The notes below the pieces were generated by a model. The model was not told the DNA's origin and searched no databases. It saw nothing but the letters and a program-made list of their open reading frames with translations. DNA of 64,000 nucleotides, from assembly GCA_026874595.1 (NCBI GenBank), contig CM049319.1:60082917-60146916 (forward strand), read 5' to 3'. The stretch comes from Sipunculus nudus. Its lineage: Eukaryota > Annelida > Sipuncula > Golfingiida > Sipunculidae. A program made the position numbers and the translations under genes. Below are positions 11,647-25,300 of the stretch, piece by piece; the stretch's first letter is position 1, and every line of letters starts with the position of its first letter.

Positions 11647-14600
11647 TGAATTAATTATTTATCCAATTATAAAAAATGATTATTAACCTCTCATTCAATT
11701 CATTTTGATTATTATTTTTTTTTGCATGTTCCATCTTAAAGTCTTCTGTGAACTCTCAAATCTGAAAGAGCAGTTCTCTGTGAAGAGGTTCTTCACTGTC
11801 TATGTGCCCTAAATCTTTACATGTTCACTGATGGACACTCCATGTGTATAGAAACATCTATGGCGTGGATTAACAGAGGGGGAGCTACATTTTTCTTTTA
11901 TGAACTGAAATTTACTAACATCAATTTTGCTAAAATTGCTTTTATATTTAAAAGTATGAAATTTACTACTTAAGTAAAAATTGAATTGAGAATTGAGTTG
12001 AAGGTAAAGTATCTATAATTAAAATTTGGCCCTCACAATTCATAGGCCTTATATTTATACTTTTTTTGTCTGAAAAGACCTTTTTATACATTTTCATGTA
12101 TCCTATGTTAGGAATTTTTCTTACCACATTTTGTACTTTCCTCATAATTAATTTCCAAGATTGAATCACTGATAATAAAATCATAAGGCTTACTTCATCA
12201 GTTCATTTATATGGAAATTGTGTATAGTCGCTGAGATTTTGACATGATCACTGACTCATATCCAATATTACAACCTTGTATTGTCAGTTATTGATACAAC
12301 ACAGTCATAAGATCTGACAATTCCCCTTACAGCTGACACAATAGACTGTATACATTAAGACCATTATGTTCAAGGTGCAGTCAGACAAACCAAGCATGCT
12401 CACAATAAACTTGTATTCAGCCCTGTTACTTTTAGAATGTGAGTGGCTCCACTTTTAATTATTTTTACTTCAAAATATTCCATCTGGATTATTTTAAAGT
12501 TGAAATATATGTCTGTGTTCATCTAGTAATCTTGTCTTCAAAATATTCTTTGTCAATATGTGAAGGTATTTATAAGCTTTTAAATCCCCAGTAAAAGCAC
12601 AATATTGAAAGTTGATTAAGAAAAAGTACCTATGTTTTAGAATGAATCACCATGTATTACCTATCTACAAAGGATATGCTTATAAAAATATTTTTTTGTG
12701 AAACACAAATTTGTAAGATTATTTCAAAATCTTTTAAATTTCAACAAATATTGGATACAGACAAAAATTTTCCATATACAGAAGCACAAAGCTCATTTTC
12801 AGTTTTTGGAATATGTACATGCCAAAAGGTCCCAGAGCAGAAGTTTGTAACACGTTATGGATAAAAGAGACAATGCTTACACATGCTCAAGTTAGGTAAT
12901 ACTTAGTATTAAACAGTTCACTTTGTACAACGGTCCAGTCCCTCTAACAGATAATTCCAACCATACACAGGTTGTAATATGTATAAAATGTTGCATGTGT
13001 TTAAATGATAACAGATTTACATATATAAACTTTAACAGTTATACCATTAGGTATATTAATGTATATTATGTTAGTCACCAGTATTGTATAGCACAGAGTA
13101 CAGTATACTTTAACCCTTTGTGAAGACTGATATAGGGTGAGACAGTACAAAGTCAATATATATATACTTCCTTACACTTGGCTTTTCTCCACTTATACAA
13201 AGACACATATGGTCTGTGTGGTTTCTCATTGTAAATCTGATAATTAACTGCTAATAAGTATTACTGGCCCTGGATGGATCATTACCTCATTATCAGTCTC
13301 ATTTGACAGTTTGCTCTGAGGGTCCTTTTGGGTATTCAATTGATGATTACAGGTAAAGAAAATGCAAGGACATGAAAGTGTCTCATGGCATGAAAGTGTC
13401 TCAGAGGCACAAATATGTAGAGCTTACTCTTTATATTTAAAAGAAAGATTTATTTTTTAACCATACTTAACTATTTTGCTCACTAGATGTTGTCAATTTA
13501 TGTGCAAATTTAGAGCTTGAAACCACCATTAACATGACAGATAGGACTTCTCCAGGGGTTAACCTTTGATGAAAGGCAATGCCTGTTATGTAGGCTGGAT
13601 GTTATGGGGGTTGAATATCATTATTTGTTTGTATGTGAGTATTTTCGTTTTGAGAGGTTGGGTTTTGAGAATAAACTATATCTGTGTCTATGACACTGAA
13701 ACTCCCTCAATCTTTATAAAGTCTTGTAGTTTTAGATTTATTCAGCATGACTCGTATGTATGAGCATAAAATTACTCCATCCTCTCTAAACTCCATCCCT
13801 ACCCGTTTCTCTTCAGACTGAATGTATAAATACAAAAGTAATAATTTCTCTAATTAAATGCCTGCAGGTAGATTTCTTAGTTTATCAAACCAAGTATCGC
13901 TTTGTTAACCCCTCCCTCAAAAAAACTTAGAGACTAATACTGGGATGTAAAGGGTCATATGACCAAACAAGAAAGGATTGTAGCTTCATATTCGGGAATC
14001 CATAGTGATATGAACTCATTGGTACAGTTTGGGAGGTTTGCTCAACTCAGGTGGTCAATGTTGGCATCATTGAGAAAGATATTCAATGCTTATCTGTCAT
14101 TCCCCCCCCCCCCCCCCACCACCACTAAATCATTTCTGGGTGATGAGGGTGCCCTTTTGTGGTGAGGACCTTTGCCAGGTGTCTTGGTGAAACAGAACAA
14201 ATTGTAACATCAACCAAAAGTACAACTCCCAAACAATTAAACATACACCACTGTGTTATGCAATCTTAAGGTCAGTTTCCATATGCGCAAAATGAGGATG
14301 TGGCATGGTGAATACAGATATCAATCAATAATGACTACATATATAAAGTGATATTCCGTTTACGTATATCCAGTGCAATGAACCATAGTATGTAGCATTT
14401 TTGCGGGTTTAGCATGGTATACCAGATGGAAGACCAAATAAAATAGCATGCTACCAAAACACACATTCTGAGCAAAGCATTCCAGCACTGAATTTGGGCA
14501 TATGGAATCTTTCCTTTAAGCTCTGTGGATCCATGATCAGAGGTATGTCCTACTCCAAACAAGCACCATGTGGTCCATGTAGTAAATGTCAGGCTCGAGT

Positions 14601-15980
14601 TTAAACATGAGTGTTATCAGTAAGGAAGTTCATGCATGTGAGTCTCACAGTGACAGTGATTACCTGCTCAAACACTTATGATTAAGTATCCCCCAGCTGT
14701 GTCACATCCGGATTCATAAGTGATATCAGTAGAAGTATCAGGTTGTAGGATTATCTTGAGGAGAGATTAGTTATCAGTAATACATGTACCTTCCATGTAT
14801 TAACAAAAATGAAGGAATTAAGTATACATGTACTAGTGGTATACCAATGCAACCTTTGACTTCCAGGTTTTTTTTGCAAAATGGCAGCTCAGATGAGCAG
14901 TTTGAGATATTGGGAGAAATATACCTGTCATGGTTCTATAATAGTACAGGGATAAAACACAAAAGTACTTTAGGACAGCATCTCACTTGGAGAGAGATGC
15001 ATGGGTATGTGTGCAAAGTGTAGTCCAGTAACGCTTTTCATGGACCATGCCCAAATCCTAAATTTATTGTAGGATACATGAAGTAAGTTTGTGTTTTGTC
15101 ACCTGCTGTACTTGTATTTGATAAATAAGGGTTGATCAAGTTATTAAAGGGATCTACCACATTAAAATAACCTCATCCTACTGGTTATAGATAATATTAG
15201 TTTGTATATTTTATTAATTTAATACAGGAATATTTGATAATTCGCTGAAAATCTACTTCAAATTGAAGAATAAAACCACATATTCTTTATTTCTGACTCT
15301 TTAAGAAATAAATCCCATCAGATTCTTTGTATCTTTGATTTATTAGTGGCTCATAGTTCCCATAATACTGGTGAAATAAATTCCTAATTAATAATTAAGT
15401 ATTGTAATTAAAATAATACTTTGTTCAGTAAACTTATTGAACATTGCTCCTCTTACTATTACACTGGAAAGATACACAAAGTGTATTGCATCAGTCTAAT
15501 AATATAGTAACATCACAGCAACATATAGATAGAATACAGAATGATTCCCAAGAGACCAGGTGTTGTATTAATTGGGGAACAATAAATCCTAGGTTTCATT
15601 AATTAACATTGCTAATTAACTGTTAATTTCTCTGTGTACGGGACTCCTCCCACCAGGTCATCCAGGTGTGATCACACCTGTAGGGAACATCAGCAGACAA
15701 TAAAGAACAAACTTCTCCCAATTATCCCTTTGTTGTATCTTTGATCTATATATTAACATCTTAGGTGCGCTAATAAAATTACTTTGTACTTAGTGGGTAA
15801 AGAACCAGTTATGTTTCTAAATAATTGAATAATTGCTACTAAAGCCAAGGCTTCACAAGGCCACCTGTATATATATTACATGGGAACTTGGTCATTGTAT
15901 CTCAACTTGGCTACCTACCATGCTGTGGTCAGCATGTAGAGTTAATATTAAATATAAATTACATTTTCATTGACATGAAG
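11645..15980. other. Intergenic DNA upstream of the kinase gene
   Basis: No gene, RNA or element end was recognised. A poly-C run of 17 bases lies near 14102-14118. Enhancers could be present but none can be identified from sequence alone. Confidence 0.5.
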
Positions 15981-15981
15981 T

Positions 15982-15992
15982 TATATATAAAG
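15982..15992 (+). promoter_or_regulatory. Candidate TATA box for the ankyrin-kinase gene
   Basis: TATATATAAAG lies about 190 bases upstream of the first ATG and would place transcription start near 16015-16025, giving a ~160-base 5' UTR. TATA-like strings are common in AT-rich DNA, so this is a positional inference only. Confidence 0.3.
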
Positions 15993-16180
15993 GGTCTAAA
16001 CTGCTGATTTCAGGAGATATTATTTGAGGATACCAGTTGCTTTGCAATGGTGAAGATTTGTTTTTCTGAAAAAAGTCAGAATCCTAATGGAGATGCAGTG
16101 AAGGGATCAGTGTTCCTCAGATTGAATGAATTAGTACCAAGAGTTTATTTGTGAACCTTTTCTGGTGAAAGTTATACATC

Positions 16181-16338
16181 ATGAAGAAGTTAAAGAAAGC
16201 GTTACTTGCGGGGAAAGAAAATGTGCCTATAGGGGATATGAGTTTTTACCAGCCATCACCTCCAAAAATTAGTGTATTCAAGTCTCCTAATGCATATATA
16301 TGTAGAGATCAATGTGGACAGCTTCTCAACAGGAGGAG
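16181..16338 (+). CDS. Exon 1: start exon, basic N-terminus
   Basis: Starts MKKLKKALLAGKENVPIG and ends in LLNRR with donor AG|GTAGGT. An in-frame TGA at 16166-16168 supports this ATG. The length of 158 nt ends in phase 2 and joins exon 2 without a frame break (the split codon becomes AGG). It contains a Pro/Ser patch (SFYQPSPPKISVF) of unknown role. Ankyrin and kinase motifs begin later. Confidence 0.75.
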
Positions 16339-19300
16339 GTAGGTTCAATCCCTAAACATCTATTATATATTTATAGTGTATCTTAAAGGTTGCATCCTTA
16401 CTAGACAGTAATGTAGATCGTGAATTAGTTTACTCTGTCTACACTGAGCCAATAATCTCCATTAGTTTGGTCTACAACAGTTCACTTTAAATGTGGTCTA
16501 CAGTAGTTCTGTTTACTTAACTCAGGTTTACAATAAACAGGTTACTAGTGCATACAGACAAATCATTTTCAAATCTGTGTGAGGCTAGTTTAACCACAAT
16601 TTAACCCAATCCTTCCCATAAAATATCACTTTTTGCAGCACAGTAAATTGGATTAACAGCCAAGTGTAGATTGCAAACTCATGTTTTGTTGGATAAACTG
16701 ATTAAGGCTTTTGTAAAGCGAACTACAGCTGAATGTAAAGCAAGCTGCATACTACCTCTGGACTGTAAACTGGTATGGCAGTATAGTATAATCCAATTTA
16801 GGCCGTAATCGCACTTGGTTCGCATCTAAACCGGATTATACTAAACCGGTTTACTTAAGTCTCGAAGTAGTCCGCTTTGCGTCCGCACTGTAGTTCGCTT
16901 TACAAAAGCCTAAACCGGTTTATATAACTTAAATTGAGCTTGCTGTCCGCACTTGGTTCGTAATCCTATTCAGGCCTTCAACTGAGCGCTTACTCGCGCA
17001 ACGCATGCTGGGCAACATCAAAGGTAGCATTCAAGACCGCTCGCTGAAACAGGACTCATTCGAACTAGAAGCGGGTCTGCCTGTACACTCTAGAGACCGG
17101 TTTACTGTAAACCGGACCAAAGTAAACCAGACTACTGTAGACCGCCTTTCAAGCGGACTACAGTAAACTGAACTGATGCGGATTAGTGGCCTAGTCCGGA
17201 CAGAGTAAACCGGTTCACGATCCGCATTATTTGCTAGTGCGGACACGGCCTTAGATGCAAACCAAGTGCAGTTATGGCCTTTGTCATTTCGGGCCTGATA
17301 TTCATGTATTATACACAAAGTTATGTGAAGGTAGTACTTGTACCCATGTCTTTCATTTCATTTTGTCTTATTTGACTCTTCAAGAAATCATAACAAAAAA
17401 TAAATTTCAATTAAAAAATTGAGAAATGAACAGAATTTATTTAAATCTTGAGTAATCCAGCACTTGGTATAAGTACATCTGTCTACATGCAAGCAGATGC
17501 CAGCAGTGCTGACCTCTTGTGATTAAGTAATCCGGATGATAATCGGGGGCAAGCAGACTTGCTCTTTCTGATTGCTACCAAGGTTAATATTATACACCTT
17601 CCTAAAACAGGCCATGTAATGGTATTGACAAGGCCTGTCCATCCATTATTTAACTGTCACCTCGATAACTTACCAAGGGTTTGATGCTGGGATTTTCAAG
17701 AAACTCAATATAACTATTGACCAGCAGATTATCGTGCCAAGTTTGAATCTTGAGGAAAATCAACACACATTCAATAAGGTCAAAGGTCACTGGGCTTACC
17801 AGAAATATGACAGATTTTGAAGAAATATTTACAAATTTAATATCTTTTATCCTATAATTTTTTGCAAAAAGCTAAACCAGTTAAGTCTTTTTACAGCGAA
17901 ATTATAAGAAGAATACATAGATCTCCAGTTCAAAGTATTTTAAAGTGGTAAAAAGATTTGGCGGAATGTAACCAAAATAGTGTACTGGAAGCTTTCAGCT
18001 TAGGAGTGATAACTATATCAACCAACCTAAGATATTTTCAATTCAAAATATTGCATAGCATTTAAACTATAAATCCTTTCCTTGTAAAAGCGGGAATATA
18101 AGATCAGGAAAATTGTACTTTTTTGTAAAAAACACAAAGAAACATTATTACATGTTTTTGTCGACTGTACAATAGTAGAAAACTTGTGGACAAAAAGTGT
18201 CATTATGGTTGAAGAGTTTTAATATACATGTGAGTTTTGAGAGAGAAAAAATAATTCTGAATAATAGCACAGATAAATTGTTAGATAAAATTATTCTTTT
18301 AATGAAATATTATATATATACTACAAAATGTAAAGAGCAGTCTTTAACTATTAACGGTGCCGTACATTTTATTAAAAGATATTATTGTGTTGAAAAAGAG
18401 GTAGCTATATCAAAAGGAAAGTTAACTGTACATAATAATCTGTGGAGTAAGTTATATAGTGTTATTGGAGAAACAAATTAAGTTTTCACTGGAGAACTAA
18501 TTTAAATTTTTACGGCATGTTTGTGGATGATTTTTGTCTGTTTTTGTGATATATGTTAGATGAGACAATGTTTAAGTAAACAAAGTATAATGATGTTATG
18601 TAAAAATTTATGTCATGCATGTTTTATTGTTTGTACAGTACTGTAAGATTGTTTTGTTGTGAAATAAAAAAAAAACAAATTTAATATCTTGCTTGAGTTT
18701 GATTCTCGGCTATTCATCCACACATTTAATGAGGTCAGAGCTTTGAAAACTTGACAAAAATCTGATGGATTTTTCCTAAAACTCATTATAAATATTTACC
18801 AATAGAGTTTCTTACCCTATACTTACTCCAGAGATTCAAATCTTGGCCAAATTTGCAAGGTCAGATTTCACAAGCCATATGATAGGCATATTATGAACTT
18901 TAAATTTTGTGGTGCTCTTGTTTGTTTTATTATGTTAGTTTCAGTATGGTTTGATTGTTTTCTGTATTTACATGCCTGTATATGATTAGTTGTCAAATTG
19001 AATGTTGATCATTAAGTTAAATACATGATTGATTAACATATATTAATTAGCAAATATCATTTCATTCAAGCATAGGTAAAATATGGCAATTTCTCATAAT
19101 TTTTAGATCATTTTAATAAAAAGGGGATACATATTGACAGTATATTAACTGTTACCAAGCACTCAAACCAATTTCTTGTTTATCAGATCATACTATTTAA
19201 TATCATATTTATTGATTATAGGCTTTATTAATATTTTTAACTACCAAAAAATATACTATAATCTGTATTATAAACTTGAATTTATATGCATATAAAAGAT

Positions 19301-22300
19301 TATGGCATCTTAAACATATGTTAATTATGCATGATGAAAGGACATATTTGAAAAACATGAGTGAATAATGTTGTAAAAAAAATAATGAATTCCAGAAAAT
19401 ATAGTTGTGTCAGGGATAACTAGTGTAATATTTAAGTTTTGTAAATATAAATAGTCATTACTTGTTCATATTGTTATATGTTGATATGTGATCACATGAA
19501 ATAAATCATGTTAGTATGAGTTATATACTGTGTAACATAAATGTTATTTTTATTAACATGGGTAATAGTCTTATGAAAAGATCATGGGTATCCCTTAATT
19601 GCCTTTACCTGGTTAGTTTAGTGAAGAAAATTTGTTAATATTTTAATTAAGACCTGTGTTCTTCAGGATAGTATGTTTGTTAAGGTAGATATGTTGAATT
19701 TAGTCTAGCTTAGTTGTATAAACATGGCATTATGATAAGCTGAAATGGCTGTTCTTAACAAAGGCCAAGATGGGCCAAAGCACACAGTTCACATTTGGAT
19801 ATATTTATTAATTATATAGCAGTAATTAATGTATAAGAATGTAGACTCCTACCAAAGAAACTCAGAAATAACTGCTGTGATCCCAAATCTTACATAAGAG
19901 CACTTTTAAGTAGTGTGTTAATATACACTTATACAGGGCAGCACAAGTCAGGGAGAGCCATTGTACATGCTGACACAAAACTACCTGGTTTACTATAGTT
20001 GTATAGAACAAAGGGGTGGTGAGGGGCCATATAAAAATATACATACTGGTTTATACACACATAGGCACAAAATGAAACATGTTTACAGACGTGGGTTTAA
20101 GTAATTAATATGTTTATATACACTTACAAAAAAATTTGAACTTGGTCATTTGGTTGATTCAATAATGAGGGTTGGTGAGGTTGGGGATTAGTGAGGAGTG
20201 ATTTTGAGACTGCCCCTTTCCACCCATGTACATGCAATTTAAGGCATTCAGACATACTCTTTGTTGTGTATAAGCTTAGCCCTTGTACAGGTATACACTG
20301 TGACACATATACCTGGAGTCTAGAGCAGGTGTACAGACATGTTATTCTCAACTGCTGGAGTTTCATGAGAATTCGTACTTTTACAACATGAAGTACACCA
20401 GTGCAGAATTCTACAATATTGTAGATAATGAGACGGAGACCAGTCCCTGCCAGAGGTCAGTGCTGTTCAGGCAGTTTCAAAAGTTACGATTCACAAAAAT
20501 CTCTTTGTTGTGATTGAATTATAATATTTTGTACCTCTGCCAGAAGTGTTGAACGAGTGTTGCAGCCTCTTTGATAAGTCATTGTGTCATCACAGAAATG
20601 CATGATGACTTCGGCTCATGGGGAAAAATTAATATATATCATAAATATATGGCATATGGTTAATATGAATCAGAAATTATTGCAGAATTGAGACATCCAA
20701 ATTGGAATCTGTATAACCAAATTGGAATCTGGATAACTAAATTGGATTCTGGCCAGATGACAGTGATAGGGCAGTCTTCTTTCTGATATCAGGATCAGTA
20801 TGCAATAAGCGATATTTACCAAAAGTGAAGAACCAATTTATCACCTATTCTACCCCCCACTTTTAAATTTAGTTCATAAAAATTTAGTTCTTTATACATC
20901 TTCTGTTACCACCAAAATACTGGTCCTGATCAGTTAAAGGTTGGAGTGATAAATCTGCTGCATGTCGAGTATGTGGAGTATGGTATATGAGGTATATAAT
21001 TTGAAGTTTCTCATAGAATTCACATTCATGTGAGCTGGGTATCTGATATGAGCTAGTTAAAATATAAATTTAGGTACCATCTAGTACATTGGACAGAGGG
21101 AGAAATACAAATTCTTCATTCTGTTCAATCTGTACTTCTGTGTTGGTCAGTTGTTGTACACTAATAGTAATTATGCTATCATTGCAAACTAGGATCTTTA
21201 TGCTACATATAGACTACATAAATTGTATATGTGAACATCAGCTTGATGTAAGGTTTAACGTTATGACCAGTATCTGTTAGTGCCACCATCTATTGAATGT
21301 GAAATAACGTAACCATAGGATAAGAATGATATGATATTTTTAAGCCAATCAAAGACGGGAGATTGTGAGTCTGAATCTCAGCCATGGCGATTAGATTTTT
21401 TATGGTCAGCCCCCACCAAGGGTGAGCGTTCGGTAGGCTGAATGGCCTAGCCAAACGGCCATGTTACACTCACAAACAAGTGCTCCTTTTGTGTTCCTCA
21501 GTGGTATGACCCAGTAATTGGGATGGTTACACACCCTGGGCATGCAGGTGCAATAGTCACCAGGCCTGGTTAACACAAAGATATAAAATGAGAGAAAGCA
21601 TGCGATACTGCCCTTGTGTAGTCCAAAACTGGAATGGAATTCTTCAGATGTACATGTACTTGGTTAAGCTAACATTAAAAGATGGAGGCAGTTACCACAA
21701 CAACAATAAAAAATGAAAAAAATGATATTATTAAGCCATCAGGATTTTAGGTTTTATATGCTGTTTATATGCTGTGTTGGGTCCTTTCCCACCAAAATGA
21801 AAGTTCCTTTCCACAACAATAGCACTTTTTCTGCCAGCCTCCCTTTTTGCCATACATTAAATTATCATGTTTGATATCCCATGTTCCCCTTGATAATCCC
21901 TGCTGTATCTCGGGAGTGAAGTGACCCAGCTACTGGACCTGTCGTATTCGAGCACCTGGCAAACTTTGATCGTATATGTTGTAGGGCACCAGGCCTTTTT
22001 AGCTTTGTAACACAGATAGTAAACATATATATGTATATATGTGAAAGGATTTAACATATGATTACTAGTTATTGTAACAGTGCCTGTAAACCATAGCAGT
22101 ATTTGTGATACTCTTGTCCTTGCAACTTGTGTGATACCTTATGTAAGTACACAATATATGTAAATATTTTGGATTATTTAGGTTTATATATATATATATC
22201 ATAATTGAGTACTTAAAAAAATTACCCTGCAGACAAAAAGTGTATATTAACAAGCATATTTATTATACTTTGAGTTGAGAGTTTATTAAAGAAACCATAT

Positions 22301-25300
22301 TATATTCGGATAAAATGTACATAATAGGAATATACAGTATGCGTGTTTACATATAATGTAATATGATGATATTGTTAATTGCAAAATCATGGTCCATATG
22401 TATACAGTCAGAGAAAAATTAAATATATAATATATAAAATATTAAATATCTATACTGTATGAATATAATGTATATTGTATGATTACAGAATATACTTGTA
22501 TACATATAACATAGTTAATATTGCTGACTCATGATCCATATACAGTAAGGGAAAAATAAAATATTGAAAATTTGTTTACTGTATATCCAAACTTTTACAC
22601 AAAAACTGTTCAATTCATAATTGCAAATAAAGACACTGCATATTATGCAGTTTAACAGAAATATAATAATATAAGAAGAACAACTGGCAATATTGAACCT
22701 GTACTGCACACTTGACCTTGTGAACTTTTACACAAACCAGGTCAGGATGGGATTTTAAGGCAGAGCTGCTTATAACAGAACGTGTACCTTAATTCCTCTG
22801 TGACTGCGTGAGAACAGACAGTGTCTGAGTATTCATTGATTTTGGATACAGTAATGATATTGGTCACATGGTTAAGCTTCTCCTCCTGTGTGTGTTAGGT
22901 TATTCAGCATTTTTATATACATATCTGATATGTTGTGGTTGAGGTGAATGAATTCTATGTCACTAATAAAGAATAAAAATTCCTCCTGTTTCAAGCTCTA
23001 TCCTAACCTAGGCTTGGTCACAACTGGTCTTTGCTAGGCTGTTAGCACAAGATGAAGTAGGGGTTTTGTGTATATTTAGTCATATTTTACAGGCCAGCTA
23101 GCTTATTTGCTGTTATGCTGACAAAGGAACAGGTAGCAACCCTTTTTAAGAGCTGAACCAGATATTAAGGATATTCCAACTTTAGAAATTATCCGGATAA
23201 ATGCTGCATGTTAACTAAAGCTTTTATAATAAAAATTCACCACTGATATATTTGGTATGGGAGTGAGTAGGGTTTGTCTTTCGATCTCTTTGTCTGTTCA
23301 AACAAATTATCATAATGACACATTTATTCACTTGGTTACTTTGCTTTAAATTATATGTACCCTTGTACTCCGGTAACCCAGTTGTGTTTTTGGTGCTCTA
23401 GAATTTTCCTGCACGTAATTGGAAATACATTTCCTGTATGATGTCAGCCAGAATACCTGCACTACTCATAATTCTGTGTAGCTGTATATATATCAGTGTT
23501 ATGTGTTTGCCATTAACATAAATTGATTAAGTTCCTTATCTGGGTTAATCTGCTGTACTAATGGCTCCGTGGGAGAAATAGTTTTAGTGAAGGGTTCCTA
23601 TGTGCAAGCTCGTTATACTATATTAGTATGCCTGCTAGTGAGCCATTTATGTATCCGTTATCTAGTTTTCATTATTTATAGAAGATAAATATGATATTTA
23701 TTACTTAATAAACTTTAACTCTGTTTTCATATATTATTTTCTTATTTAGAGCAAAAGGCATAATCTCATTTAACATGTCCTCAAGGAAGATTAACAAAAG
23801 GAATCATTTGCTGATTTATGACATTTTTACCAAAAAAATCGGTCAGAGCAGAATCAAAATTTGGAGAAATGGGGGATAGGGTCCAGTTGTTATATATTTC
23901 AGTCCAAAAAGAAGGCCCCTTCCTCATTTCACTCCATTTTAAAACTTAAAGAAAATCATGCAACAGTTCAAGCCAAGATGCTAAGTATTATAAAAGTATT
24001 GATTGATGCTGGATTAGGGGATGTTTTCAGATGCCTGAAACACAAAGAAGAGGCCAAAACCCAACCAATCCAGCTCCTACCTTGATATAATCTTGCATTA
24101 TTGATATAGACATGGTCCAAAAAAGAGTTATTCCACTCTAAAGTTTGCTTATACATGTCCCTTTATCATCAAACTCTCATCTGGATGCTTTCCTCAGAGT
24201 ACTTTCATCTCATATCCTCATTCCCTTTCTGAACCCTGACAGGTTTATCTCTCCAAGTCTCTCAAAACCTACCATCATGCATACAGACTTAACCTTAATG
24301 TCACAAGTCTCATGTCAGAAGTATGGGCATACTTTAGTTTGTCCAAAAACAGTTTTCTCTTAGAAAAATCATTGGACAATTTAACGACAAAATAATGTAC
24401 CATACTCTGGGGTTATTTATAAACCCCTTTTAATCTAAAATTGGCAGGAATACAGCATGCTACACATCAAGAGTTTGTGACTCTGTTGATTTATCCACAT
24501 CAGCTGAAGCTCTAGATGACAGAGACTTCCACAGCAAGAGATCACCAGTAGCTGCATCATTATTCTCATGGTCCGGATTCTGGCTGTGGCATCAGTGGAA
24601 ACGGATAATGGATATCATCTTCTTTGTAATGAGATCTGACGCATCTCTGATTTGGGTCACCTTTATGCGTCCCTACTTTTATGTATGTACTGCCTAGAAA
24701 TGTTTGCCAGGGAATAATTGGTTTCTTACAGATACAGACATTTTTATATGATATACCTACAGGTATGGTGGTGGCCTCGTTACCTGATAACATCTTGTCA
24801 GTTAATGAGTAAGAAGTATGATTTTCTTCGTATCTTGCTATGTAATTATTATGTTAATATATGAGAATTCTTGGTTCAAGCTAGGTATGTGCTATATTTA
24901 TATTTGTGCTATGTATGGTATTGATTACTTTATGAACATTGGGTTTTGCATCATATTGCGATGGAAATATTTGACTGTAATTACAGCAGTCTTAACTGAT
25001 GGGCAGTCTGCCAATTGAACTGACAGCCAGCTGACCCAGTCACCTGGAAACATTGCTGTAATTAGTAGTATTGTGTGATCTGTGCCTGGTCAGTCTATAC
25101 GATTTGTGACGAGACAGCACCCTCACCCATTTAGGGTATACATGTCTGTCCGTTAAACGTGTGACCTCATCATGACGTAACAGTTCTCTTTGTGTGTCCA
25201 GACCAAGTGTGTGCATCTATGGCATTATCTGTGACACTGGGCTGTCCCAATTTCCACCGGGACCACAAGTCCTTAAGCCAAGGATTCCAGAACAGCTCAT

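Noticed and set aside
11450-11686. 78-residue frame with a long Ile-Tyr run
   Set aside because: Translation of the TA microsatellite.
21360-21600. Possible SINE (GAGTCTGAATCTCAGCC like a B box)
   Set aside because: Only a partial B-box resemblance; no A box, tail, target duplication or second copy visible.
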